Below the pieces are notes generated by a model that made no database searches, had not been told where the DNA came from, and saw only the letters and a list, made by a program, of their open reading frames with translations. A DNA stretch of 42,911 bases from Fusobacterium sp. (GTDB taxonomy: Bacteria > Cyanobacteriota > Vampirovibrionia > Gastranaerophilales > Gastranaerophilaceae), in contig JAMPIJ010000010.1 in the NCBI GenBank assembly GCA_023662905.1, positions 1 through 42,911 of the forward strand. Reading direction: 5' to 3'. The translations under genes were made by a program, and so were the position numbers. This document shows positions 8,069-17,185 of the stretch, one piece after another (the stretch's first letter is position 1; every line of letters starts with the position of its first letter).

Positions 8069-8099
8069 ATGAATTATACTATTACTATGGTAGTAATAG
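8053..8099 (+). promoter_or_regulatory. Promoter with overlapping 9-bp inverted repeat (candidate operator)
   Basis: TTGCCG (8053-8058) with TATACT (8075-8080, spacing 16) or TACTAT (8077-8082, spacing 18) forms a probable promoter. A perfect inverted repeat, CTATTACTA (8079-8087) and TAGTAATAG (8091-8099) around a TGG centre, covers the -10 and expected transcription start, which is where a dimeric repressor would act. The gene start follows at 8112. Confidence 0.5.
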
Positions 8100-8111
8100 A
8101 AAGCGAGAGTT

Positions 8112-8789
8112 ATGAGGAAGATTAAGAAACTTTTATGTATTTCATTGATGGCCTGTATGGTTTCAACGGCCGCAATTGCCGCCGAAAAGTCTGCGGTTTA
8201 TAACAAAAAATACCCTGCAAAATATACTGAAGAGTATGTTGAAAACCTTAAGCCTATTTACAAGAAAAATACTAAAGAAGAAGTTTTATATGTTGCGCTC
8301 GATATGTTGAAAGGCACAAACGGCGAGTTTTCAAGAAAAGCTATTCTTGGCAATAACCTTTCTGGCCAACCTGTGAAGATTGAGTTTAAGGATTTGAGCG
8401 AAATCGGCAAGGAATATGCGAGTTTTGACGCACTTGGCTGGAAAAAAAGTAATAAATTGTACATTTTTATCAACCAGAAACACAAGAATGCACCTCCAGG
8501 GGCGTTAGCAGCACTTTTGGCACACGAGGCACTGCATCAGGACGAATATAATTCACTGGCAGAAGAAACTTATGCGTGGACGATGGAAGCGTCTGTATGG
8601 TGTGAAATTTTAAGAGTTTTCCCTGAAAGCGGCGACGATACTCACAATGCGCTTGTCGCACGTGAAAACACGTTGAAAAAGTTATTTGAACGCGGAAAAT
8701 ATTCTGATAAATACATCAAGAAAACCGTTTGGTCAAACGACGGCTACAAAAATCTTCCGACAACCTCTCCGGGGTTTGAGGATTTATGA
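8112..8789 (+). CDS. Exported protein with HExxH (zincin-like) motif
   Basis: A 225-residue protein with a clear signal peptide (about residues 1-23, ending TAAIAA). Residues 138-142 read HEALH, the HExxH zinc-binding signature, followed by an acidic run around SLAEETYAW that could supply the third ligand, as in gluzincin-like metalloproteases. The surrounding helix LAALLAHEALHQDEYN is typical of such enzymes. A secreted or periplasmic zinc metallopeptidase is therefore plausible; no specific family is recognised and no substrate can be named. Its stop codon abuts the convergent methyltransferase gene. It has its own promoter with a palindromic site at the transcription start. Confidence 0.7.
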   Translation: MRKIKKLLCISLMACMVSTAAIAAEKSAVYNKKYPAKYTEEYVENLKPIYKKNTKEEVLYVALDMLKGTNGEFSRKAILGNNLSGQPVKIEFKDLSEIGKEYASFDALGWKKSNKLYIFINQKHKNAPPGALAALLAHEALHQDEYNSLAEETYAWTMEASVWCEILRVFPESGDDTHNALVARENTLKKLFERGKYSDKYIKKTVWSNDGYKNLPTTSPGFEDL

Positions 8790-9359
8790 TTATCGTAACT
8801 TCCTTGCGAACGAAAGACCTGCAGGAAGTTCAAGAACCACGTTTTCGTAATCCGGATGTGCATTGATTGCGTCGATGAACGGCTGAACCTTTTCTTTGTG
8901 TGATAAAACATTGTCGCAGGTGTAAATTCCGCCTTTTACAAGGTTCGGGTGAATAAGGTTGAAGTAGTCGATGGATTCGCGTTTATTAGCGTCAACAAAA
9001 ACAAAATCAAACTTCTGTTCTTCTGGCAAATCTCTCAAAACATCACACGCAGAACCTATAATCGGGGTTACAACATCGATTGTGCCGCATTTTGTGAAGT
9101 TTTCAATCGCAATATCCTGACGTTTCGGATAGTATTCGATTGTTGTAAGGTGTCCACCCGTTTGCTTCAAGGCTTTTGAAATCCAAAGCCCTGAATATCC
9201 GTTTGAGGTTCCGACTTCCAGAACACTTTTGGCTTTGTGTTCGATTATTGAAATATATAAAAATTCCGCGGTTGCACGTGAAATATTCCAGAAATCACGT
9301 TGTGTTTTTTCTAAAGAAAGCATTGTTTCTTGTGTTATTTCATCAAATTTATTTATCAT
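8790..9359 (-). CDS. SAM-dependent O-methyltransferase (COG4122/class I, catechol-type family)
   Basis: A 189-residue class I methyltransferase. SAM motif I is VLEVGTSNGYSGLWI, an acidic motif II follows at TTIEYYP, FVDANKRESIDYF supplies the metal-binding Asp region, and GGIYTCDNVL is typical of the caffeoyl-CoA/catechol O-methyltransferase-like group including bacterial YrrM. Some members of that group modify tRNA hydroxyuridine, so a small-molecule substrate should not be assumed. It is the last gene of the grpE-dnaJ operon on the minus strand; its start overlaps the beta-propeller gene's end by 11 nt. Confidence 0.85.
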   Translation of the reverse strand: MINKFDEITQETMLSLEKTQRDFWNISRATAEFLYISIIEHKAKSVLEVGTSNGYSGLWISKALKQTGGHLTTIEYYPKRQDIAIENFTKCGTIDVVTPIIGSACDVLRDLPEEQKFDFVFVDANKRESIDYFNLIHPNLVKGGIYTCDNVLSHKEKVQPFIDAINAHPDYENVVLELPAGLSFARKLR

Positions 9360-10779
9360 TGAACTTCCTGATTACTTTTCCTATTTCTATTTGTGTTACC
9401 GGTTCGTCGATTTCCTGTGTTAAGACGATTGTGTTTGAGTTCATATCGAGAACATAAAGCGCGCAGCGCGCAGAATCGCTAATCAACAGATACGGTGTGT
9501 CTTTTAGTCTGTAAAACTTGTTCGGGAAACCGTCGGTTGCAGGAAGTTGGATTTCGCCTGTGAAGTCGTCGGTTTCTGTGTTCATTACCTGAATTTTACC
9601 GGTTTTGGCGGACAGAATAAAAAGTTTGTCGTTGTAAGCGTACAGGTCAACCGGTTTTTCTTCGACATCATATTCGCCCGTGAGGTTCAACTCAAGATAA
9701 TCAATAATCGCAACGCGGTTTTTTGTGCGGCTTGTAATATAAACTTTTCCGTTAGTGTAAGCAATTTTTGACACGTTAGGGAAAAGCCCGATATCTTTTA
9801 AAAGATAATCGTTATCTATTTCGACGCCCCAGAGCGTTTTGGTTTGTTTATCGTAGTAGAAGAGTTTTGTGCCGTCTTCTGATATGATTAATTTTTCGCA
9901 CATTCCGTTGATGAGAATTTGTTGAGTCGGCGTCATGTTAACAAGGTCGATGACATAAATGCAGTGGCCCTCGGAACTTGTCACATAAGCTTTGTCACCG
10001 TAGATTACAATTTCATCCGGTGTTGTTTTTAGCGGAATTTCTTTGATTAACGCGTCGTCGTAGATTGAGATAACATTCAACGCTTTGCGGCTATAAGAGC
10101 TTACGAGAAGATATCTGTCATCATAAAGCGCGATTTTGTTCGGTGAACTCTTTTGTTGATAGATGAAATATCCTTTTTTATTGTTTGAAGACATCACTTT
10201 GATGTTTTTTGAAATCGGTGTTGTTATATAGAACACACTATTTTTGAGCGCCGGCAGGTTGAAATACATTTTGGTATAATCTTTTGCCGCGTTGGTATTC
10301 TGGCGTAAATCGTCGATTTCAGGTGAGTAGGTTTCGAGTGTACCTTTGATGTTGTTAAGCCCCTCAGGGATTTCGAGTCGTCTAGGGAGCAAAATATCCT
10401 GCGGCAGAATACCTGACTTGATTTCGGTCGGGTAATTCGTTTGATTTAACAGAGTTGCACCGCCGTTTTTATCTCTGAGAACCTTTAACAGAACAAATTC
10501 ATTGTTGAAAATTACCGCGTCAGGAAGCTTTGTCAGATCCTTGTTTGCAGGAATTGTTTCTTTAATCTCCAAATTTTCCACATCAATGTCAAATTTAGCA
10601 GGGATTACAGGCAGATAAACGGTGTTATCCGGTAGGATTATGACACCGTCGTATCTGAAATATGCGTCTTTGAAAGAATTTTTTACAAAATCCTGAACAT
10701 TTTGTGGTAAGCATTGCGCATAAACTGCGCTAAAAGAGCCGAAAATGGCTGTCAGGATTAGTAAAAATATCTTTTTCAT
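9349..10779 (-). CDS. Exported YVTN/YncE-like beta-propeller protein
   Basis: A 476-residue protein with a signal peptide (MKKIFLLILTAIFGSFSAVYA). Repeating strand-turn units such as YLLVSSYSRKALNVISIYDD, IYGDKAYVTSSEGHCIYVID and AYTNGKVYITSRTKNRVAIID match the YVTN/YncE seven-bladed propeller pattern. About the first 120 residues are outside the propeller. The protein probably acts in the periplasm or on the surface as a binding platform; its ligand is unknown. It starts on the last base of the dnaJ stop codon and overlaps the methyltransferase, so it belongs to the grpE-dnaJ transcript. Co-transcription with chaperones is unusual and may reflect an envelope-stress role (inference). Confidence 0.8.
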   Translation of the reverse strand: MKKIFLLILTAIFGSFSAVYAQCLPQNVQDFVKNSFKDAYFRYDGVIILPDNTVYLPVIPAKFDIDVENLEIKETIPANKDLTKLPDAVIFNNEFVLLKVLRDKNGGATLLNQTNYPTEIKSGILPQDILLPRRLEIPEGLNNIKGTLETYSPEIDDLRQNTNAAKDYTKMYFNLPALKNSVFYITTPISKNIKVMSSNNKKGYFIYQQKSSPNKIALYDDRYLLVSSYSRKALNVISIYDDALIKEIPLKTTPDEIVIYGDKAYVTSSEGHCIYVIDLVNMTPTQQILINGMCEKLIISEDGTKLFYYDKQTKTLWGVEIDNDYLLKDIGLFPNVSKIAYTNGKVYITSRTKNRVAIIDYLELNLTGEYDVEEKPVDLYAYNDKLFILSAKTGKIQVMNTETDDFTGEIQLPATDGFPNKFYRLKDTPYLLISDSARCALYVLDMNSNTIVLTQEIDEPVTQIEIGKVIRKFNDK

Positions 10780-11906
10780 TAGTGGAATACTCCTTTGACT
10801 TTTTCGAGAATGTTTTCGTGGGCTTTTTTGCCGGTGTTTAATTCATACAATTTTTTGTATAAATGACGTTCTTCTTCGCTGATACTTGTTGGAATCGCAA
10901 CGTTAACAATGACCACATGATCACCGCGTTGTGACGGTCTTGAGATTACCGGAACACCTGCACCTTTGATTTTTATTGTGTTGCCGTTTTGACAACCCGC
11001 CGGAATGCTGATTGTGCTTTCGCCATCAAGTGTTTTTATTGTGACTTCGTCGCCTAAAACCGCTTGAGCCGGTGTGATGTCTAGCCTTGTGAAAACATTT
11101 ATTCCGTCGCGTTTGAAGTAATCTGACGCTTTAACGTGGATTACAACGAACAAATCACCTGCCGGCCCGCCGTTTGTGCCTGCGTCGCCCTCGCCTGAAA
11201 CTCTGATTTTAGAGTGGTTGTCAACGCCTGCAGGGATTTTTATATCAATACTTTTTTCTTTTTCGATTTTACCTGCACCTTTACAGCCTTTGCAAGGTTT
11301 AGAAATCTTCTGGCCAGACCCGCCGCAATCAGGGCAAGTGGTAATTTGAGAGAATGCGCCAAGCGGTGTTCTCATCACCTGTTGAACCTGACCTGTGCCG
11401 TGGCAAGTCGGACAGGTTTCCGGCTTAGAACCTTTTTCTGCACCGGTTCCGCCGCATTCAGGGCAGACCTCAAGATGGTCAAATTTGATGTTTTTCTTTA
11501 ATCCAAAAACTGCTTCTTCAAAAGTGAGTTCAACGTCTAGTCTTAAATCATCGCCCTCTTGTGGTGCATTCGGGTCGCGGCGTGAATTAAATCCGAAACC
11601 AAATCCGCCCATGCCACCCATAAAAGAGTTCAAAATATCGTTCAAATCGCCAAAACCGCCGTCGAACGGGCCGCCTGTGTAGCCTGCGTTTTGCAAGCCG
11701 TCCTCGCCGTAACGGTCGTAAGTTGCGCGTTTGTTATCGTCTATTAATGTTTCGTAAGCTTTTCCTAATTCTTTAAATTTTTCTTCTGCGTCAGGAGCCT
11801 TGTTGACGTCGGGGTGAAGCGTTCTGGCTTTCTTACGGAAAGCGGATTTTATTTCATCTTTCCCTGCGTCTTTTGCAACTCCAAGTATTTCATAATAATC
11901 TGTCAT
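10779..11906 (-). CDS. dnaJ: Chaperone protein DnaJ
   Basis: A full-length 375-residue type I DnaJ. The J domain (residues 1-70) contains HPD at 31-33. A Gly/Phe-rich linker with GGMGGFGFGF follows, then four zinc-binding CxxCxGxG repeats (CPECGGTG, CPTCHGTG, CPDCGGSG, CKGCKGAG), then the two-barrel substrate-binding domain. DnaJ delivers unfolded clients to DnaK and stimulates its ATPase. It lies 25 nt downstream of grpE. No dnaK or hrcA is in the window. Confidence 0.97.
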   Translation of the reverse strand: MTDYYEILGVAKDAGKDEIKSAFRKKARTLHPDVNKAPDAEEKFKELGKAYETLIDDNKRATYDRYGEDGLQNAGYTGGPFDGGFGDLNDILNSFMGGMGGFGFGFNSRRDPNAPQEGDDLRLDVELTFEEAVFGLKKNIKFDHLEVCPECGGTGAEKGSKPETCPTCHGTGQVQQVMRTPLGAFSQITTCPDCGGSGQKISKPCKGCKGAGKIEKEKSIDIKIPAGVDNHSKIRVSGEGDAGTNGGPAGDLFVVIHVKASDYFKRDGINVFTRLDITPAQAVLGDEVTIKTLDGESTISIPAGCQNGNTIKIKGAGVPVISRPSQRGDHVVIVNVAIPTSISEEERHLYKKLYELNTGKKAHENILEKVKGVFH

Positions 11907-11931
11907 TTTATCCCTATATCTTCTGTGCTAT

Positions 11932-12495
11932 TTACATACTTGTCGCAACGTTAACCAACGCCGGACGAAGCACTTTATCGCCTAGTTTGTAACCTTTTTG
12001 TAATTCGTTCAAAATTGTGTGTTCCGGAACATCATTGTTCGGTGTTTGCATTACTGCATCGTGGAAGTTCGGGTCAAACTCCTTACCCTCGGTGTCGATG
12101 GCTTCTAACCCAAGTTTTTCGAGAGTTTCAAGGACTTGTTTGTGTACAAGGTTGAAACTGTCTTTTACAGTCTGACAATCTTCAACTTTTTCAAGCGCTT
12201 TTTGCCCGCGTTCAAAGTTATCCAGAACTTCAATCATTTTCTTTAATGCGTTTTCACTACCGTATTTAAGCAGGTTTTCGCGCTCTTGGGCCTGACGTTT
12301 TCTGTAGTTGTCGAAATCAGCCGCAAGCCTTACATACTGCTGGTTTAGAACATCTAACTTTTTCTGTAATTCTTCGACTTCATTATTATTTTGTTCTTCT
12401 ACAACAGGTTGTTCTTCATTTTCTGTCGGAACTTCCCCTGCGAATAAATTATCTTTATTTTCTTCGTTAAAAGGGTTTTCTTTGTTTTCTACCAT
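11932..12495 (-). CDS. grpE: Nucleotide exchange factor GrpE
   Basis: A 187-residue GrpE. An acidic, Asn/Glu-rich N terminus (about 1-40) leads to a long coiled coil containing LAADFDNYRKRQAQERENL, the family signature FxNYRKR. The C-terminal beta wing has DPNFHDAVMQ and LQKGYKLGDKVLRPALVNV, matching the GrpE signature. It releases ADP from DnaK. It is the first gene of grpE-dnaJ-propeller-methyltransferase. The start is preceded by AGGAG two bases from the ATG and another GAGG further up. Confidence 0.96.
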   Translation of the reverse strand: MVENKENPFNEENKDNLFAGEVPTENEEQPVVEEQNNNEVEELQKKLDVLNQQYVRLAADFDNYRKRQAQERENLLKYGSENALKKMIEVLDNFERGQKALEKVEDCQTVKDSFNLVHKQVLETLEKLGLEAIDTEGKEFDPNFHDAVMQTPNNDVPEHTILNELQKGYKLGDKVLRPALVNVATSM

Positions 12496-12523
12496 ATCTC
12501 CTACCTCTTATTCTAATATTACC

Positions 12524-12551
12524 ATTATAAGTTATAAAGATAAATTCTCAA
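12524..12551 (-). promoter_or_regulatory. Promoter of the grpE-dnaJ operon
   Basis: On the minus strand TTGAGA (12551-12546), a 16-nt spacer and TATAAT (12529-12524). I see no CIRCE element (TTAGCACTC-N9-GAGTGCTAA) nearby, so regulation by HrcA is not supported here. Confidence 0.55.
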
Positions 12552-12589
12552 GGTAAATTTATTATTTCTTAATGATTATAGTTAAAAAT

Positions 12590-12610
12590 AAGACCCGCAT
12601 TGCGGGTCTT
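12590..12610 (-). terminator. Intrinsic terminator of the RND efflux operon
   Basis: Arms AAGACCCG and CGGGTCTT around a 5-nt loop, followed on the minus strand by a run of T (12589-12585), beginning 2 nt after the tolC-type stop codon. Confidence 0.85.
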
Positions 12611-12612
12611 TA

Positions 12613-14049
12613 TTATTCTGTAAGCTGCAGCATTTCATCACTGCAAGAATTTAGGTTCTTACCGATTGCCATCTCAACCTGCGCGCGTGCTGAATTGTAT
12701 TCATATAGTGCAGAATAGTAATTCAACTGCGCTGTCTGGTAAAGGTTTTGAGCGTCCTTTAACTCAATCGGGCTGGCTTCGCCGACCTTATAACGTCCAT
12801 AAGAAAGTTCATAGTTTTCTTTGGTTTGTTTTACCTGCAAAAGCGCAACCGGAACAGAGTTTTTCTTTTCTTGAAGTTTCAGATATGCGTTTCTGATTTC
12901 AAGATAAATATCGTTTTGAACCTTTTTCGCGGTCGCAAGTTGTTTATCATAGAGGTATCTTGCTTCTTTAATTTCGTTTTTGATAAGCATACCGTTGATT
13001 GTCGGGAATGTCAGGTATGCGCCGTAGTTGTAACCGTAGTTTGATGTCCAGTGTTTACCACCGACTGCGTATTGGCCCTCTGCCGTAATCGTTGGGAAAT
13101 AAGATTTTTTGACGAGTTTAAGCGTCTGTCTTGCCGCTTCTACTTGAAGTTCTGCCTGTCTGAGTTCTGGACGTGCCTCACGCGCAACATCAATTAATTC
13201 ATCAAATGTCATGTCAAACGGTGTGAATACCAGTGCGTCTTTTGGCGAGTATTTATCAATAAAAGGTATTCCCATTACGTTGTTGAGGCGCGCAATCGCA
13301 AGGTGTACGGCGTTTTCTGCGCGAATTAGTGTTAACTTTGCATCAGAAAGGTTCGCTTCTGCAATAGTAACGTCAACTTTAGGGTTTAAACCTATTTCGT
13401 AGAATGATTTTGCCTGATTGTAGAAAAGTTCGAATTTTCGAACGGTGTCAAGCGCAACTTCTTTCTGCTGGTTCGCGTAAAGCAGGTTGAAATATGCATC
13501 TTTTGTCTGATAAATTACGTTGTTAATGACAGAAGCGAGTGTTTGTTTTGAGTTTTCAAACTCTAAACGTCTGATTGTTGCCTGATTCTGTGTTACTCCA
13601 AAGTCGTAAAGCATTTGTTGTAACGTTGCCTGCCCCAGAATAAAGTAGTTGAATGTCAGGTTTCTTCCCAAAGCATCTGACAATTGAAGTTGTTTTATTT
13701 TTGTATAGCCAGTTTGCCAGCTGAATTTAGGGAAGTAATTTGACCAGACCTGTCTGATTCTTGTGTCAGATGCGAGTGTATCGTGGAACGCAACGTTAAT
13801 ATCAGGGTTGTTTCCGAGCGCAAGTTCAATACAGTTCATTAGGGTAAGGTTAACTGTTTTTTCAACGCCTGCTTCGATAACAACTTTACCGTCTTCGTTT
13901 TCGGTTATGTCGTAGGGCAGAACTTCTTCGGCCTGTGGAAACTCTTCTGAATCAAGTTCGTTCCAGAAGTCGTCATCATCTTGTGCTTTTACCGCTTGAG
14001 TGGCAAATAGCGCAAAAATTATATTTAAGAGTAGTAACTTTTTTAACAT
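12613..14049 (-). CDS. TolC-family outer membrane efflux channel
   Basis: A 478-residue outer membrane factor with signal peptide MLKKLLLLNIIFALFATQAVKA. An acidic stretch follows, then two OEP repeats. Typical features are NCIELALGNNPDINVAFHD, the coiled-coil repeats with EARPELRQAELQVEAARQTL, and YGRYKVGEASPIELKDAQNLY near the C terminus. It forms the trimeric outer membrane duct of a tripartite pump, which implies a diderm envelope. It starts 1 nt after the permease stop codon and is the last gene of the operon, followed by a terminator. Confidence 0.92.
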   Translation of the reverse strand: MLKKLLLLNIIFALFATQAVKAQDDDDFWNELDSEEFPQAEEVLPYDITENEDGKVVIEAGVEKTVNLTLMNCIELALGNNPDINVAFHDTLASDTRIRQVWSNYFPKFSWQTGYTKIKQLQLSDALGRNLTFNYFILGQATLQQMLYDFGVTQNQATIRRLEFENSKQTLASVINNVIYQTKDAYFNLLYANQQKEVALDTVRKFELFYNQAKSFYEIGLNPKVDVTIAEANLSDAKLTLIRAENAVHLAIARLNNVMGIPFIDKYSPKDALVFTPFDMTFDELIDVAREARPELRQAELQVEAARQTLKLVKKSYFPTITAEGQYAVGGKHWTSNYGYNYGAYLTFPTINGMLIKNEIKEARYLYDKQLATAKKVQNDIYLEIRNAYLKLQEKKNSVPVALLQVKQTKENYELSYGRYKVGEASPIELKDAQNLYQTAQLNYYSALYEYNSARAQVEMAIGKNLNSCSDEMLQLTE

Positions 14050-14050
14050 A

Positions 14051-17000
14051 TTAAGCTTGTCCTTTTTTGGATTTTATATATTTAGCGACATTGACTTTCA
14101 TCTCTTCTATCATTACGTAGAATGCAGGTACAAGGAATGTACCGATGAACGCAACGGCCATCATACCGCCGAATACTGTCATACCGACGGAGTGTCTGCT
14201 TGCCGCACCTGCACCCGTTGCAGTAACGAGCGGAACCAAACCTAAGATGAACGCGATGTTTGTCATCATTACCGCGCGGAAACGCAAGTAAGCGGCCTGA
14301 ATCGCGGCTTCTTTTATCGGTAAACCATCGTTTTCGTGGGCTTCTTTTGCAAATTCAATAATCAAGATTGCCTGTTTTGTACTCAAACCAATCAACATTA
14401 CAAGTCCGATTTGTGCGTAAATGTCAAGCGCGCCGCCGAATTGTGCCTGAATAGCAATGAATGCAAGCGCACCTACCATCGCAATCGGTGAAATCAGAAG
14501 TACCGCAACAGGCAGCATCCAGCTTTCGTACAAACCTACTAAGAATAGATAGACGAACACCAGTGACATCGCAAGGATTGCGCCGATTTGGCCGCTAGAA
14601 TCTTTTTCCTGCAATGAACTTCCTGACCACTCATAACCAACATCGCGCGGAAGAACTTTATCTGCAATTTCTTCAAATTTTTTCATCGCCTGACCGGAAC
14701 TCTTTCCGGCTTTAACACTGGCGTTTACAGTTACTGCTTCGTACATATTGAAACGTGTTAAGCTGTAAGGCCCTGTAACGTTTTTGTATTTTACGACGGC
14801 GTTGAGCGGAACCATTTTGCCCTGATTGTTTTTGACATAGATTTTATCTATATCAGCGGGTTTTTCACGGAATGGTGCGTCAGCCTGCAGGTAAACACGA
14901 TAAACACGGCCGAACTTGTTAAAGTCGTTTACATAAGATTTCCCGAAATATCCTGCAAGTGCAGAATAAATGCTTGAGATTTCAACGCCCTGAGAGAGTG
15001 CTTTTTCTTCGTCGATAAGCATCATCAATTGTGGCAGGTTCGCTGTGAATGACGTATAAACCATTGAGTATTCAGGTTCGTGCATAGCCGCAGCAATGAA
15101 TTTCAATGCTTCCTGATACATTTCCTGTGGAGTTCTTTCGCCTTTGTCCAAAAGTTGGAATTCCAGACCGCCGAACATACCTAAACCGGAAATTGACGGA
15201 GGCGGGAACGATGCTATAATCGCTGATGGATAGTTTGCAAACATTCTGTTTATTTGCCCCAGAATGCTTTCCATTGAACGGTCTTTTTTCTTTCTATATT
15301 TGAATTCTTCAAGTTCTGTTACGATGAACGCTGTATTTTCACCGTTCATACCAACAAGAACGATAGTTCCCTCAACCCCCGGAATTGTGCGGATTTTTTT
15401 ATCAATTGCGTCGGCAACTTCACTTGTTCTTGACGCAGATGAACCCTCTGGAAGCTGAATTTGCGAGAAAATTGTTCCTTTATCTTCTGTCGGAATAAAG
15501 CCTGATGGAACAGAGAGGAAAAATACTCCGATTAAAGCCAGAATCGCCGCATAAGTCATTAATGTCAGCGGAATATTATTTATAAATGTTTTAGCGACTC
15601 CGAGGTATTTTTCACGGATATCGTTAAACCATACGTTGAATTTATCAATGAAAGCATAATCAGCTTTTTCAGAGTTTGAGTCTAATATCATCGCACAAAG
15701 CGCCGGTGCCAATGTCAACGCAACAACTGTTGAAAGCCCGATGGAACTTGCAATACAGAGTGCAAATTGGCGGAACATTTGTCCCGTAATCCCTGCCATA
15801 AATGATACCGGAACGAATACCGCCATCAATACAAGAGATGTCGCAACAACAGGGCTTAATACCTCTTTCATTGTGATTTCGGTCGCTTCTTTAGGTGATT
15901 TGCCGTCCTGAATATGCCGCTGGGTGTTTTCAAGTACAACAATCGCGTCGTCTACAACCAGACCGACCGCCAATACCAGTGCAAACAGGATTAACAGGTT
16001 TATTGAGAACCCGAACATGTTCATAAATATAAATACACCGATGAGTGAAACCGGAATCGCACAGAACGGAATTAATGCTGCTCTTTTACTTCCTAAGAAC
16101 AGATATGTTACGATACCAACGAGTAATACGGCCAATCCAATTGCACTGATAACCTCGTTAATGGATTCGCGTACGAATTCGGTTTCGTCGTACTGAATGT
16201 GGTATTCGATACCTTGCGGAAGGCTTTTTCCAAGTTGTGCCATTTTTTTCTTAACTTTATTTGCAAGGTCAATAGCGTTTGCTTCAGGAAGTTTGTTTAC
16301 AGCGATAATCGCGGCGTTTGCACCGTTAATTCTTGAGAAGAAAGAGTAACTTTCAGCGCCGAGTTCAACGCGTGCAACATCTTTTAATCTTACGTTTGAA
16401 CCGTCTGATTTTGATTTGACAATGATGTCTTCAAAGTCTTCAACTGTTGTTAAACGTCCTTTTGTACGGAGTGTTAATTTTATCATCTGCTTGTTAACCA
16501 TAGGTTCAACCCCTAGGTCACCGGCAGGAGCTTGAGTGTTTTGTGATTGTATAGCTTTTGAAACTTCTTCTACAGATATCCCGAGGTTCGCCATTTTGTT
16601 CGCATCAAGCCATATTCTCATTGCATAACTTGATGAACCAAAAACGGAAATATCACCGACCCCTTTGATACGTGCAAGTTCGTCTTTTAAGTAAATTGAG
16701 GCGTAGTTCGCGATATAAAGGTTATCGTAAGTGCCAGTTGGCGAGTTTACGGAAATCATCATGAACCCTGGGCCGCCTGTTGATTTTTTTACAGAAAGAC
16801 CATATCGCTTAACTTCTTCGGGCAAACGCGGGGTTACGAGTTGTAACTGGTTTTGGACGTTGACAACTGCCATATCTGGGTCAGAACCTACGTTAAAAAA
16901 CAAGGTTAATTTATATTGACCGTTTTGGGAAGTTGAGGACATATAAATCATATCTTCAACCCCGTTCAATTGTGCTTCAACCGGAGCAGCGATTGTTGAT

Positions 17001-17185
17001 TCGATAACGTCAGAACTTGCGCCTGCATAAGTCGCTGTTACAACAACCTGAGGCGGTGTGATTGATGGATATTCTTCTAATGGCAGAACATTTACCATCA
17101 ATAGACCCGCAAGTATGATGACAAGCGAAATTACTATTGCTAATTTCGGGCGTTGTATAAATAAATTACCTTTATTTTCTGCCAT
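14051..17185 (-). CDS. RND multidrug efflux permease, AcrB/MexB (HAE1) family
   Basis: A full-length 1044-residue inner membrane transporter. The N terminus (FIQRPKLAIVISLVIILAGL) is the first transmembrane helix. GLVVDDAIVVLEN carries the paired Asp residues of TM4 used for proton relay, and GLSTKQAILIIEFAKEA carries the TM10 Lys partner; together these place it in the HAE1 drug-exporting group rather than the heavy-metal group. Two large periplasmic loops follow TM1 and TM7. Its start overlaps the adaptor's last base at 17185. Substrates cannot be inferred from sequence. Confidence 0.95.
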   Translation of the reverse strand: MAENKGNLFIQRPKLAIVISLVIILAGLLMVNVLPLEEYPSITPPQVVVTATYAGASSDVIESTIAAPVEAQLNGVEDMIYMSSTSQNGQYKLTLFFNVGSDPDMAVVNVQNQLQLVTPRLPEEVKRYGLSVKKSTGGPGFMMISVNSPTGTYDNLYIANYASIYLKDELARIKGVGDISVFGSSSYAMRIWLDANKMANLGISVEEVSKAIQSQNTQAPAGDLGVEPMVNKQMIKLTLRTKGRLTTVEDFEDIIVKSKSDGSNVRLKDVARVELGAESYSFFSRINGANAAIIAVNKLPEANAIDLANKVKKKMAQLGKSLPQGIEYHIQYDETEFVRESINEVISAIGLAVLLVGIVTYLFLGSKRAALIPFCAIPVSLIGVFIFMNMFGFSINLLILFALVLAVGLVVDDAIVVLENTQRHIQDGKSPKEATEITMKEVLSPVVATSLVLMAVFVPVSFMAGITGQMFRQFALCIASSIGLSTVVALTLAPALCAMILDSNSEKADYAFIDKFNVWFNDIREKYLGVAKTFINNIPLTLMTYAAILALIGVFFLSVPSGFIPTEDKGTIFSQIQLPEGSSASRTSEVADAIDKKIRTIPGVEGTIVLVGMNGENTAFIVTELEEFKYRKKKDRSMESILGQINRMFANYPSAIIASFPPPSISGLGMFGGLEFQLLDKGERTPQEMYQEALKFIAAAMHEPEYSMVYTSFTANLPQLMMLIDEEKALSQGVEISSIYSALAGYFGKSYVNDFNKFGRVYRVYLQADAPFREKPADIDKIYVKNNQGKMVPLNAVVKYKNVTGPYSLTRFNMYEAVTVNASVKAGKSSGQAMKKFEEIADKVLPRDVGYEWSGSSLQEKDSSGQIGAILAMSLVFVYLFLVGLYESWMLPVAVLLISPIAMVGALAFIAIQAQFGGALDIYAQIGLVMLIGLSTKQAILIIEFAKEAHENDGLPIKEAAIQAAYLRFRAVMMTNIAFILGLVPLVTATGAGAASRHSVGMTVFGGMMAVAFIGTFLVPAFYVMIEEMKVNVAKYIKSKKGQA

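Noticed and set aside
12496-12600. CIRCE/HrcA control of grpE-dnaJ
   Set aside because: The TTAGCACTC-N9-GAGTGCTAA inverted repeat is not present.
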